This document shows positions 1 to 5,840 of a stretch of 6,858 nt of DNA, one piece after another (position 1 is the first letter of the stretch; each line of letters opens with the position of its first letter). The stretch is from an uncultured Clostridia bacterium (GTDB taxonomy: Bacteria; Bacillota; Clostridia; Christensenellales; Borkfalkiaceae). The notes under the pieces were generated by a model. The model did not search any database, was not told where the DNA came from, and worked only from the letters and a program-made list of their open reading frames with translations. A program made the position numbers and the translations under genes. The stretch lies in contig CAMWQS010000082.1 of assembly GCA_947176485.1 (NCBI GenBank), positions 1 to 6,858 on the forward strand, written 5' to 3'.

Positions 1-1433
1 GGAGCTACACCGCCGTCATATCCGCCGCCAACCGCAAGATTAAAAAGAATATAGAAGGGTTGGTCAAAAGGTGCAGACTCAACTGCCGAGCTTTCCGTCC
101 ACCAGCCGTCGCTTGTAACCTCAAAAGACTTTACGCCGTCAACGTACCAACTGATATAGTTTGTCGTCCACTCCACTGCGTAGGTATGCCAACCGCTTTC
201 GGTGGTGCCGCTTTTAAGCGTGTAGCCTTCGGGAGCGTTAGTCGTGCACTGGTTGTTAGGCCACGTCATACCGTAGTGTATGGTGTTGTCGATTACGTTG
301 CCTAACCTACCCTTTGCCTCCATTATATCGATTTCGCCGTTAAGGGGCCAAGTGCCGTATTTATTCGCCGAGCTTGCGGCTGAATTGGTAGGCTGGGGAA
401 GCATCCAGAACGCGGGCCACATACCGTTGCCGGTAGGGGTTTTCATTTTTGCTTCGAAGTAGCCGTAAGTCCAGCTTGCTTTATCACGGGTGAGTATTCT
501 GCCCGAGGTGTAGGGTCTGTCGCCCGCTTGCTGCTTCGTTGCGGTTATTATAAGCGAACCGCCCGAAACGGTAACAGCGTCCTGAGTGTAATATTGAAGC
601 TCGCCGTTGCCCCAATAGTCGGGGGAATCTGCGTACTTGTCTTTCGTGCCGGTCTGATAGTTCCATTTCTCGGTATCGAGGGAAGTTCCTTCAAACTCGT
701 CATACCAAACGAGCTCGTATCCGGGCTTTTCGGAGCCTACGGGCAAGCTCGGCGAAGGTTTAGGAGATACCGTTACTTTACAGCTTACGCTTTGCGTGCT
801 GCCCGATGCAAAGGTTACCGTAGCCGTAACGGTAGCTTTGCCCGCCGCTAAGGCTGTAATCAGTGCAAGATTGGCGTTGTTGTCAACTTGTTCAACCTTT
901 GCAACCGCAGGGCTGGAAGAAGCCCATTTTATGGTGGCACCCGTTAACGAACCGGTTACAATCACCGGAGCGTAGCCTTCCACCTCTAAGCTTAATTCTT
1001 TTTTTGAAATTTCAAGCGTTTCCTCTACGGGCGGGTCGTCGGGTTTTATAGGCGCGGGGTTTACCTTGATATTGCAAACAGCCATTAACGATTCGGTTGC
1101 CGCCCAAACGGTAGCCTCGCCTTCGGCTATGCCCGTAACCAAGCCGTCCTCTACCGTAACGATTCCTGCAGGGGAAACACCCCACTCAACGGCGCTGCCG
1201 TCGGTTGCGGTTGCGGTAAGCTGAACCGAATCGCCCACGGCGAGTGTAACCTCGGTTTGGGAAATGGTAAGCTCGGGCTTGGTATTGTTATCGTCGCCCG
1301 TAATATTATCGTTATTTCCGCCGCCACCTAAGCCGCCTATAAACTGACTTATATAATCGCACCCGCTTAGCGACATGACCATAAGGGCCGATACCGACAG
1401 AGCTATGCCTTTTAATAAATTGATTTTTTTCAT
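1..1433 (-). CDS. GH16 family endo-beta-glucanase lipoprotein with two BIG2 domains (3' end outside window)
   Basis: I translated this frame directly; it is open from the ATG at 1433-1431 to the window edge (477 residues, no stop). Residues 1-25 are a lipoprotein signal ending in the lipobox LSGC with Cys25. A Gly/Asn/Asp-rich linker follows (about 26-53). Two Ig-like BIG2 domains come next (about 55-125 and 138-223; typical cores TLAVGDSVQLTA and AAGKATVTATV). A GH16 domain starts near 240 (WYDEFEG). Its catalytic signature is GEIDIMEA at 366-373: Glu367 nucleophile, Asp369, Glu372 acid/base, by family knowledge. Supporting GH16 motifs are MWPAFWMLP (338-346) and PFYILFNLAVGGG (459-471). GH16 enzymes of this type cut beta-1,3- or beta-1,3-1,4-glucans; the exact substrate is inferred. 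The BIG2 domains probably present the enzyme at the surface or bind glycan. The ribosome site is modest: AAGGGA, about 12 bases before the ATG. The missing C-terminus lies beyond base 1, so this is truncation by the window and not a pseudogene. Confidence 0.93.
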   Translation of the reverse strand, partial: MKKINLLKGIALSVSALMVMSLSGCDYISQFIGGLGGGGNNDNITGDDNNTKPELTISQTEVTLAVGDSVQLTATATDGSAVEWGVSPAGIVTVEDGLVTGIAEGEATVWAATESLMAVCNIKVNPAPIKPDDPPVEETLEISKKELSLEVEGYAPVIVTGSLTGATIKWASSSPAVAKVEQVDNNANLALITALAAGKATVTATVTFASGSTQSVSCKVTVSPKPSPSLPVGSEKPGYELVWYDEFEGTSLDTEKWNYQTGTKDKYADSPDYWGNGELQYYTQDAVTVSGGSLIITATKQQAGDRPYTSGRILTRDKASWTYGYFEAKMKTPTGNGMWPAFWMLPQPTNSAASSANKYGTWPLNGEIDIMEAKGRLGNVIDNTIHYGMTWPNNQCTTNAPEGYTLKSGTTESGWHTYAVEWTTNYISWYVDGVKSFEVTSDGWWTESSAVESAPFDQPFYILFNLAVGGGYDGGVA

Positions 1434-1460
1434 TGAAAAAAATTTTCCCTTTTAAAGGTT

Positions 1461-1502
1461 GTTGGTGCTTGTATGCAAGCACCAACGGGGGTAACCCCCG
1501 TT
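1461..1502 (-). promoter_or_regulatory. Double hairpin in the 5' leader of the GH16 gene
   Basis: Two perfect inverted repeats lie between the GH16 promoter and its ATG. One spans 1461-1486: an 11-bp stem GTTGGTGCTTG/CAAGCACCAAC with a 4-base loop. The other spans 1484-1502: an 8-bp stem AACGGGGG/CCCCCGTT with a 3-base loop. They share 1484-1486, so both cannot form at full length together. In the minus-strand transcript the GC-rich hairpin comes first, then the long one, then an A/T-rich stretch with a run of seven T just before the start codon. Neither is followed immediately by a U-tract, so a classical terminator is not obvious. A leader attenuator, an mRNA stabiliser or a genome-wide intergenic palindrome are possible roles (inference). 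Confidence 0.7.
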
Positions 1503-1535
1503 ACAGTTATGAAATTTACTATCAAAACTTGTAAT

Positions 1536-1565
1536 ATTATAACACACTTATATTTATATTGTCAA
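1536..1565 (-). promoter_or_regulatory. Sigma-A-type promoter for the GH16 gene
   Basis: On the minus strand a perfect -35 TTGACA (1565-1560) and a perfect -10 TATAAT (1541-1536) are separated by 18 bases. Transcription should start near 1529, giving a leader of roughly 95 bases that contains the double hairpin. The -35 box lies only about 18 bases past the stop codon of the upstream lipoprotein gene, and I see no terminator between them, so some read-through from that gene is possible. Confidence 0.85.
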
Positions 1566-1583
1566 TAACAAATAAATATTAAG

Positions 1584-3605
1584 TTACTGATTTTTGGCGG
1601 GGTATTCTGCCAAAACTTGCACGGCGGAACCGCTTGCAGCCGCCTCCCCTTTGCCGTTTATAATATGGGTTATGGCGGAAGCGGTTTTACCCGTTAACCA
1701 AACCGTTACCATATGGTTGAAATTCATACCCGGGGTTTGGGGACAGACGATTGCGCTGTCGAGCGTAACCGCCGCGTCGCGCAGATACGAGTACACGCCG
1801 AGCGAGTACGCCGTGTGGGTGGTTACACCTTCGGAAACGTAGTAGCTTGCATAGCCGTTGACAGTACCGTCGGGCGACCAACTTTGTGCGTTGGGAACGT
1901 CGTAGGGAAGCTCGGACTGGTAGAAATAAGTAGTGCCGCCGTTGCCGTTCCATACAGTTTGGTATTTTTGGAAGTGCTCAACGAACAAGCCGTAGAAGGT
2001 TACGTTATTGCCGTTGACGATAATGCCCGTATCGGCTTTATTCTTATCCCAGCCGACGCCGTCCCAGTGGTCGGCGCGCCATATCCAGAAGTTGTCGCCT
2101 ATTACGTTGTTGCTGTTAATTACTACGCAAGCGTTAACCGAAGTGTTTTCTTCCTTGGCTCCGCCTACGCGGAAGAACAAATCGGACAATACTGCGGGGG
2201 TTGCCGAGTGGTCTGCGGTACCGTTTTCTCCCCCTACCTCTAAGAGGGTTTTAGTGCTCTTGCCCGCGTCGAAAAGCAGACCGCCGATACGGATATTATC
2301 AGTATCTGCAATCCGCATAAGAGTATCCGTATTGCCGTCCGTGGGGCGCAAGGTTGCAAGCCCCAAACCCAAAACGACTGCGCCCTCTTGCTCCACTTTG
2401 AGTGGAGCTTCAAGCTCGTACACGCCCGCCGTTAAAATCAGGTTTTTGCCTTTTTCAAGCTGGGCGTTGATGGTTGCGGCGGTGTCCCTGTCGCTGCGCG
2501 CCACGTAGAATTTATCAAGCGATAAGTACTCGCCCGAGCCGTTCCAGCTCGTGCCACGCGTTGAGTTCGCGTTGGGAACGAACACGCGGTAGCCGTTCGT
2601 TTGGTCGTAGGTGAGATAGGGCTTTTCACGGATAGTTCCGCTGTTTTCTATATTGGTATAATTTCCGCCCGTGCCGCCCCAAGAGTTTGCGGGCAAGTTG
2701 CCTTCAACGCCGACGAGAGCGGTATTCCACACGCAACCCGACCAACTGCCGAAGGAGGAATTTCTTGAAAGCCATTGCTGTTGCGAGCCCGAGATTACGG
2801 TGCCGTCAACCTTGGTATCGGCAATGAAGCCGCCCGAAGTCGTAGTGTCGCCGACCGTACTTGATAGGCTGAGGTCGCCTTTGACGTGGACGCGGCGAAG
2901 GCTCGTTGCCTGCGATACCGCCCAACGCATATTGCTATTTACAGTTAGGTTTTCGGCGGTGCGCCAGAAGTTACATAAGGATATGGGCGCGTCCGTATTC
3001 ACTTGGGTTATAACTACGTCGTCGGGAGAGGCGCCGAGGCCTGCAAGCGCGGTGTAGTAGCCCATATTTATATTGACGTCGTAATCGCCTGCTTTGAAGA
3101 ATGCGGCAAGCCTTTCTTCGGTGAACTCGCCGCGGGCGCGCTGCTGCTCCCCCTCTTTGGTGCCGTCCGTTTTTTTGTAGAAGGCGTCGAGTTCTTCCTT
3201 GATTTTTGCGGGGTCGTCGTCGGGGGAATACACAAAAGTGTTTTTACCAAACAAAGCCGTTTCTTGGCTGTAAATGCCTACGACCACGATATCGCCGCTT
3301 TGGGTGTACGTGGTTATTTTATAGTAGGAATTGATATCGTCAGCAACGTATTCGTTGACGGTGCCGTCGACGTAACCGATGTATTCGTATTCACCGTGAC
3401 GGGTCGGGGACTTTTCAATAGAGTAGCCCGTTGCGCCCTCGTATTTGTCCCAGCGGACGGTTACTTTGTTGCCGTCGACCGCAAAGTTATAGTCCGATGC
3501 AACCCCGTTGCCATCGTCGTCGTCTTTACAAGCTGTTAAGCCGACGGTTAAACCCGAAACGAGAAGTGCGGCAACGCCGACTGCTAACGCCTTTTTGAAT
3601 TTCAT
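1584..3605 (-). CDS. Secreted lipoprotein with FN3-like module and beta-helix (pectate-lyase-like) domain; putative glycan-active enzyme
   Basis: 673 residues. The signal ends in lipobox LTAC (Cys26), followed by a charged linker KDDDDGNG. Residues about 37-116 look like a fibronectin type III module (VTVRWDKYEGATGYSIEKS, then YYKITTY). Residues about 120-145 are a helical link. From about 175 to 655 runs one large domain rich in short beta strands and Asn/Gly turns, e.g. LRRVHVKGDLSL, VVLGLGLATLRP, NIRIGGLLFDAG, GIIVNGNNVTFYGLFVEHF. This reads as right-handed parallel beta-helix, perhaps in two lobes (about 175-330 and 380-650). The most striking block is 508-550: WRADHWDGVGW, KADTG and VEHFQKYQ, with several acidic residues that could be catalytic. 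From memory the large domain resembles actinobacterial secreted proteins labelled 'coagulation factor 5/8 type domain' or 'adenylyl cyclase', names that say little about function. The GH16 gene next door on the same strand suggests glucan as substrate (inference). GH55- or GH87-like chemistry is possible but unproven. The start is supported by a GAGGG ribosome site 4-5 bases before the ATG. Confidence 0.85.
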   Translation of the reverse strand: MKFKKALAVGVAALLVSGLTVGLTACKDDDDGNGVASDYNFAVDGNKVTVRWDKYEGATGYSIEKSPTRHGEYEYIGYVDGTVNEYVADDINSYYKITTYTQSGDIVVVGIYSQETALFGKNTFVYSPDDDPAKIKEELDAFYKKTDGTKEGEQQRARGEFTEERLAAFFKAGDYDVNINMGYYTALAGLGASPDDVVITQVNTDAPISLCNFWRTAENLTVNSNMRWAVSQATSLRRVHVKGDLSLSSTVGDTTTSGGFIADTKVDGTVISGSQQQWLSRNSSFGSWSGCVWNTALVGVEGNLPANSWGGTGGNYTNIENSGTIREKPYLTYDQTNGYRVFVPNANSTRGTSWNGSGEYLSLDKFYVARSDRDTAATINAQLEKGKNLILTAGVYELEAPLKVEQEGAVVLGLGLATLRPTDGNTDTLMRIADTDNIRIGGLLFDAGKSTKTLLEVGGENGTADHSATPAVLSDLFFRVGGAKEENTSVNACVVINSNNVIGDNFWIWRADHWDGVGWDKNKADTGIIVNGNNVTFYGLFVEHFQKYQTVWNGNGGTTYFYQSELPYDVPNAQSWSPDGTVNGYASYYVSEGVTTHTAYSLGVYSYLRDAAVTLDSAIVCPQTPGMNFNHMVTVWLTGKTASAITHIINGKGEAAASGSAVQVLAEYPAKNQ

Positions 3606-3620
3606 TTTTCCCTCTTGGCG

Positions 3621-3636
3621 GGGCGTACGTGCGCCC
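3621..3636 (-). promoter_or_regulatory. Small GC-rich hairpin in the leader of the beta-helix lipoprotein gene
   Basis: An inverted repeat GGGCG/CGCCC with a 6-base loop lies between the predicted transcription start (near 3650) and the ribosome site of the 1584-3605 gene. It has no T-tract and so is not a terminator. It may simply shape the short leader; function unknown. Confidence 0.4.
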
Positions 3637-3656
3637 GTTTCATTTGATTTTAATAT

Positions 3657-3685
3657 ATGTTAACACGGATAAGAAAGGTTGTCAA
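3657..3685 (-). promoter_or_regulatory. Promoter for the beta-helix lipoprotein gene
   Basis: Minus-strand -35 TTGACA (3685-3680), a 17-base spacer, and -10 TAACAT (3662-3657), which matches the consensus at four of six positions. The predicted start is near 3650, giving a leader of about 45 bases. It faces away from the nth promoter; the two -35 boxes are separated by only 7 bases. Confidence 0.65.
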
Positions 3686-3692
3686 TAGCGGG

Positions 3693-3721
3693 TTGATTTT
3701 GTTTTTTTATTGTGGTAAAAT
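3693..3721 (+). promoter_or_regulatory. Extended -10 promoter of nth
   Basis: Plus-strand -35 TTGATT (3693-3698), a 17-base spacer, and -10 TAAAAT (3716-3721) preceded by TGG, i.e. an extended -10 (TGn) motif. The predicted start falls at about 3728, the A of the nth start codon, which implies a leaderless transcript. Confidence 0.65.
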
Positions 3722-3727
3722 TGGGGT

Positions 3728-4345
3728 ATGGATACTACTAAGGTTTTAAACGAGCTTGCCCGTCTTTACCCCGACGCGCAGCCCGCACTGCACTTTAAAA
3801 CGCCGTACGAGCTGTTAGTGGCGGTGATACTGTCGGCACAATGCACGGACGAGCGGGTGAACAAGGTTACGGCGGTGCTGTTTGAAAAATATAATACGCC
3901 CGAAAAGATGGTAACACTTACGCAAGAGGAGCTTGAAAGATACATATTCTCTTGCGGGTTTTACAGGAACAAGGCGGCGCATATACTTTCCGCCTCGCAC
4001 GATATTTTGGAAAAATTCGGCGGGGAGGTTCCCCCTACTCTTGCCGAGCTGAAAACGCTTGCGGGCGTTGGGCAAAAGACGGCGAACGTCGTGTACGCCG
4101 TGGCTTTCGGCGGAGACGCGATTGCGGTTGATACGCACGTTTTCAGGGTGTCGAACAGGCTTGGAATTTCCGAGGGTAACACGCCCGCGAAGGTTGAAGA
4201 GGGACTTTGCGCGGCAATACCGAAGGAGCTTTGGTCGAAGGCACACCATTACCTTATTTATCACGGGAGGCGGGTTTGCCACTCGCAAAAGCCCGACTGC
4301 GGAAATTGCACTTTGAAAGAATATTGCAAATTTTATAAGAAATAA
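3728..4345 (+). CDS. nth: Endonuclease III (DNA glycosylase/AP lyase)
   Basis: A 205-residue HhH-GPD base-excision-repair enzyme. It removes oxidised pyrimidines from DNA and cleaves the resulting abasic site by beta-elimination. The length and full-length pattern match Escherichia coli Nth (211 residues). Visible landmarks: LLVAVILSAQCTDERVNK (29-46); the helix-hairpin-helix LAGVGQKTANVV (111-122) with catalytic Lys117; AVDTHVFRVSNR (133-144) with catalytic Asp135; and a C-terminal 4Fe-4S cluster site C184-X6-C191-X2-C194-X5-C200. All key residues are present. The ATG at 3728 gives the family's normal N-terminus and no alternative start is close. There is no usable Shine-Dalgarno (only GGGG one base before the ATG), consistent with leaderless translation from the promoter just upstream. 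The gene is monocistronic: divergent from the lipoprotein gene and convergent with the zinc-ribbon cluster. Confidence 0.97.
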   Translation: MDTTKVLNELARLYPDAQPALHFKTPYELLVAVILSAQCTDERVNKVTAVLFEKYNTPEKMVTLTQEELERYIFSCGFYRNKAAHILSASHDILEKFGGEVPPTLAELKTLAGVGQKTANVVYAVAFGGDAIAVDTHVFRVSNRLGISEGNTPAKVEEGLCAAIPKELWSKAHHYLIYHGRRVCHSQKPDCGNCTLKEYCKFYKK

Positions 4346-4346
4346 A

Positions 4347-4376
4347 AAAAAGGAACGCCTTGAAGCGTTCCTTTTT
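4347..4376. terminator. Bidirectional terminator between nth and the zinc-ribbon cluster
   Basis: An inverted repeat with GGAACGC/GCGTTCC core (4352-4358 and 4365-4371), a 6-base loop CTTGAA, and flanking A and T runs that extend the stem. A T-tract follows it on the plus strand (for nth) and, read on the minus strand, a T-tract follows it for the gene ending at 4389. It sits in a gap of only 43 bases between the two convergent genes. Confidence 0.9.
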
Positions 4377-4388
4377 AGTTTTTTTATT

Positions 4389-4772
4389 CTACATTCCTGA
4401 CGCCGCACCGAAGATAGCCGCAAAAAGTATTCCGAATGCAGCTATAAAGATGATGAGCCAAATTAAAAAGGTAATGATGCTTACTATAAGCGCAGCAAGT
4501 GCAAGACCGGGCGCCGCGTACTGTTTGGACTTTACCATACCGACGATGCTTAAAATTACGCCGACGAGCCCGGGAATTAAAAACGCGTAGTTGCCGCCCA
4601 AAAGACCTACGATACCCAAAACGAGACCCGCGATTGCAAAGCCGTTTGCGCTTTTACCTTGACCCGCGGTTACAGCCGAGTTGGCTTGGAGCATATTATC
4701 GGTAGCAACACCGCAATTGGGGCAAACCACTGCGTTGTCGCTTATCTCTTTACCGCAATTTTTACAGAACAT
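4389..4772 (-). CDS. Zinc-ribbon membrane protein, subtype A, copy 1
   Basis: 127 residues. Residues 1-21 form a zinc ribbon C3-X2-C6-X10-C17-X2-C20, followed by the motif GVATDN (21-26). A polar linker (about 27-43) leads to hydrophobic segments at about 44-58, 62-80 and 88-121; the last is long enough for one kinked or two helices. The pattern GFAIAGLVLGIVGLL ... GVILSIVGMVKSK is DUF4190-like. This copy is closest to the one at 5841-6209: both have an extra GG-[ND]-Y loop, a P-x-LVG-x-ILSIVGMVK segment, and no GDGK motif. It probably sits in the cytoplasmic membrane with the ribbon in the cytoplasm; function unknown. It has its own promoter (4814-4842), a strong AAAGGAGGG ribosome site and a shared terminator. 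Annotation pipelines usually call such proteins 'zinc ribbon domain-containing protein'. Confidence 0.9.
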   Translation of the reverse strand: MFCKNCGKEISDNAVVCPNCGVATDNMLQANSAVTAGQGKSANGFAIAGLVLGIVGLLGGNYAFLIPGLVGVILSIVGMVKSKQYAAPGLALAALIVSIITFLIWLIIFIAAFGILFAAIFGAASGM

Positions 4773-4813
4773 ATTACTCCCTCCTTTTTATCATATGAGT
4801 TTGTTGTGAGTTT

Positions 4814-4842
4814 ATTATAGTTTAATAAATTAATTCTGTCAA
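4814..4842 (-). promoter_or_regulatory. Promoter of zinc-ribbon copy 1
   Basis: Minus-strand TTGACA (4842-4837), 17 bases, TATAAT (4819-4814): both boxes are perfect with an optimal spacer. Transcription should begin near 4807. The -35 box lies just beyond the terminator of the preceding gene, so this copy is set up for independent expression. Confidence 0.87.
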
Positions 4843-4848
4843 GAAAAT

Positions 4849-4883
4849 AAAAAAAGAACGCTTTTGAAAGCGTTCTTTTTTTT
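4849..4883 (-). terminator. Terminator of zinc-ribbon copy 2
   Basis: A nearly uninterrupted inverted repeat: core GAACGCTTT/AAAGCGTTC (4856-4864 and 4867-4875) extended by matching A and T runs (4849-4855 and 4876-4882). On the minus strand a U-rich tail results. Its GAACGC/GCGTTC core matches the terminator at 4347-4376. Confidence 0.9.
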
Positions 4884-4893
4884 CTGATTTTAG

Positions 4894-5241
4894 TTACATA
4901 CCAGCCGCGCCGAGTATTGCACAACCTGCTGCAGTGCAAGATGCGATAACGATAATCCAAATCGCCGTGGTGATGCAGCTGATAACGATACCAGCAATTG
5001 CAAAGCCTTTGCCGTCGCCTGCGTATTCGGGCTTTCTGCTGTTGGTCAAACCAACGATAGAAAGAATCAACGCGATAACGTTGAACTCTAAAATAGCCAA
5101 AATGAAGCCAACAAGTGCAATGGTGTTCTTCTGTGCGGGAGCGGGAGTCGTGTTCTTTGCCATGTTATCCGTAGCTACGCCACAGTTAGGGCATACGACT
5201 GCGCTATCGTCGATATCTTTGCCACAATTCTTACAAAACAT
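4894..5241 (-). CDS. Zinc-ribbon membrane protein, subtype B, copy 2
   Basis: 115 residues. The zinc ribbon C3-X2-C6-X10-C17-X2-C20 is followed by GVATDN and a Pro/Ala/Thr-rich linker (about 27-38). Hydrophobic segments are at about 39-65 and 79-112, separated by a charged cytoplasmic-type loop NSRKPEYAGDGKG (67-79). The QKNT[IL]ALVGFIL start of the membrane part and the GDGK-x-FA[IL]AGI motif are shared with the copy at 5417-5764 and define subtype B. The pattern is DUF4190-like. The C-terminal helix carries two extra cysteines (102 and 107) not found in the sister copies. Start supported by AAGGAG 9 bases before the ATG. Own promoter and own terminator. Function unknown. Confidence 0.9.
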   Translation of the reverse strand: MFCKNCGKDIDDSAVVCPNCGVATDNMAKNTTPAPAQKNTIALVGFILAILEFNVIALILSIVGLTNSRKPEYAGDGKGFAIAGIVISCITTAIWIIVIASCTAAGCAILGAAGM

Positions 5242-5265
5242 CTTTTTTATCTCCTTAAATTATTT

Positions 5266-5281
5266 CTGTGAATTTTCACAG
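5266..5281. promoter_or_regulatory. Perfect 16-base palindrome in the leader of zinc-ribbon copy 2
   Basis: CTGTGAA-TT-TTCACAG, a 7-bp inverted repeat with a 2-base centre, lies just downstream of the predicted transcription start (near 5289). A further TTCACA half-site follows at about 5286-5291. It could be an operator for a dimeric regulator or a short mRNA hairpin. The TGTGA-N4-TCACA spacing differs from a CRP site (N6). Function is inference. Confidence 0.45.
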
Positions 5282-5295
5282 TTTGTTCACAAATT

Positions 5296-5324
5296 ATTAT
5301 AGAATACTTTATTTTGTATGTCAA
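5296..5324 (-). promoter_or_regulatory. Promoter of zinc-ribbon copy 2
   Basis: Minus-strand TTGACA (5324-5319), a 17-base spacer, TATAAT (5301-5296); perfect consensus. The predicted start is near 5289, giving a leader of about 48 bases that contains the palindrome at 5266-5281. Confidence 0.87.
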
Positions 5325-5385
5325 TAAAATATGAAAATATTTTTGAATAAAATGTGGTAATATACGGAAATTTGACAAAAAATGT

Positions 5386-5409
5386 AAGCCTTCGGAAAAC
5401 CGAAGGCTT
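5386..5409 (-). terminator. Terminator of zinc-ribbon copy 3
   Basis: Perfect 10-bp stem AAGCCTTCGG/CCGAAGGCTT with a 4-base loop, followed on the minus strand by ACATTTTTTG, a U-rich tail. It is placed directly after the stop codon of the gene ending at 5417. Confidence 0.88.
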
Positions 5410-5416
5410 GTTAAAC

Positions 5417-5764
5417 TTAATAATATATAGGGAACGACATAATAAAACTAACCCAGAATATCGAAGTTATTATCCCGCTTATCAAACCGATACCCAGTGA
5501 TACGGCACTTATGATTATGCCGGCAAGGGCGAAGTTTTTGCCGTCGCCGTTGAACTCCGGCTTTTTGGCGTTCTTGTATGCGATAATCGAAACGATTAAA
5601 CCGGCAATACTTACGAAGAACGAAAGGATAAAGCCGACGAGCGCAAGTGTGTTCTTCTGCTCGGGTGCGCTTGCCGACCTGTTATAATTGTCCGTAGGAA
5701 CTCCGCAGTTGGGGCAGATTACAGCGTTTTCGTTTACTTCTTTTCCGCAGTTTTTGCAAAACAT
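5417..5764 (-). CDS. Zinc-ribbon membrane protein, subtype B, copy 3
   Basis: 115 residues. The zinc ribbon C3-X2-C6-X10-C17-X2-C20 is followed by GVPTDN and a linker at about 27-36. Hydrophobic segments are at about 38-63 and 77-112, joined by the loop KNAKKPEFNGDGKN (64-77). QKNTLALVGFIL and GDGKNFALAGIIIS match the neighbouring copy at 4894-5241 closely, so the two are probably a recent duplication. The C-terminal helix is more aromatic and ends FPIYY. The ribosome site is a short GGAG 7 bases from the ATG. It has its own promoter and terminator, but read-through from the upstream copy 4 is likely because no terminator separates them. Function unknown. Confidence 0.9.
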   Translation of the reverse strand: MFCKNCGKEVNENAVICPNCGVPTDNYNRSASAPEQKNTLALVGFILSFFVSIAGLIVSIIAYKNAKKPEFNGDGKNFALAGIIISAVSLGIGLISGIITSIFWVSFIMSFPIYY

Positions 5765-5795
5765 AAATATACTCCGTGTTGGTTGATTTTTTATT

Positions 5796-5824
5796 ATTTT
5801 ATAACATTATATTTATAATGTCAA
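5796..5824 (-). promoter_or_regulatory. Promoter of zinc-ribbon copy 3, with a palindrome between its boxes
   Basis: Minus-strand TTGACA (5824-5819), a 17-base spacer, TAAAAT (5801-5796). The spacer and the edge of the -35 box are filled by a perfect inverted repeat ACATTATA-TT-TATAATGT at 5804-5821. A repressor bound there would block polymerase, but an AT-rich chance palindrome is also possible. Confidence 0.75.
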
Positions 5825-5840
5825 CAGAAAATGTTTTATC

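Noticed and set aside
60..1051. Several open frames on the plus strand, and one on the minus strand at 484-666, inside the first 1.4 kb
   Set aside because: They are shadows of the GH16 gene, whose minus-strand frame is continuous with domain motifs from 1433 to the window edge.
1713..3539. Plus-strand frames of up to 178 residues opposite the large lipoprotein gene
   Set aside because: No ribosome sites or recognisable domains; the minus-strand frame has a signal peptide, lipobox and patterned domain.
1..3605. Frameshift or pseudogene status for the GH16 gene
   Set aside because: The frame is intact through all visible codons and catalytic residues; the missing end is due to the window edge.
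3815..4423. Minus-strand 202-residue frame opposite nth
   Set aside because: Arg-rich composition without motifs; nth on the plus strand is unambiguous, and this frame crosses the bidirectional terminator.
4742..4960. Minus-strand 72-residue frame bridging zinc-ribbon copies 1 and 2
   Set aside because: It spans a terminator and a promoter and has no ribosome site; a chance frame.
5266..5281. CRP-type binding site
   Set aside because: The half-sites are TGTGA and TCACA but the gap is 4 bases, not the 6 needed for CRP; kept only as a palindrome of unknown role.
5372..5377. Plus-strand TTGACA as a promoter
   Set aside because: No -10 element at a suitable distance and no plus-strand gene follows; it lies in the terminator tail of copy 3.
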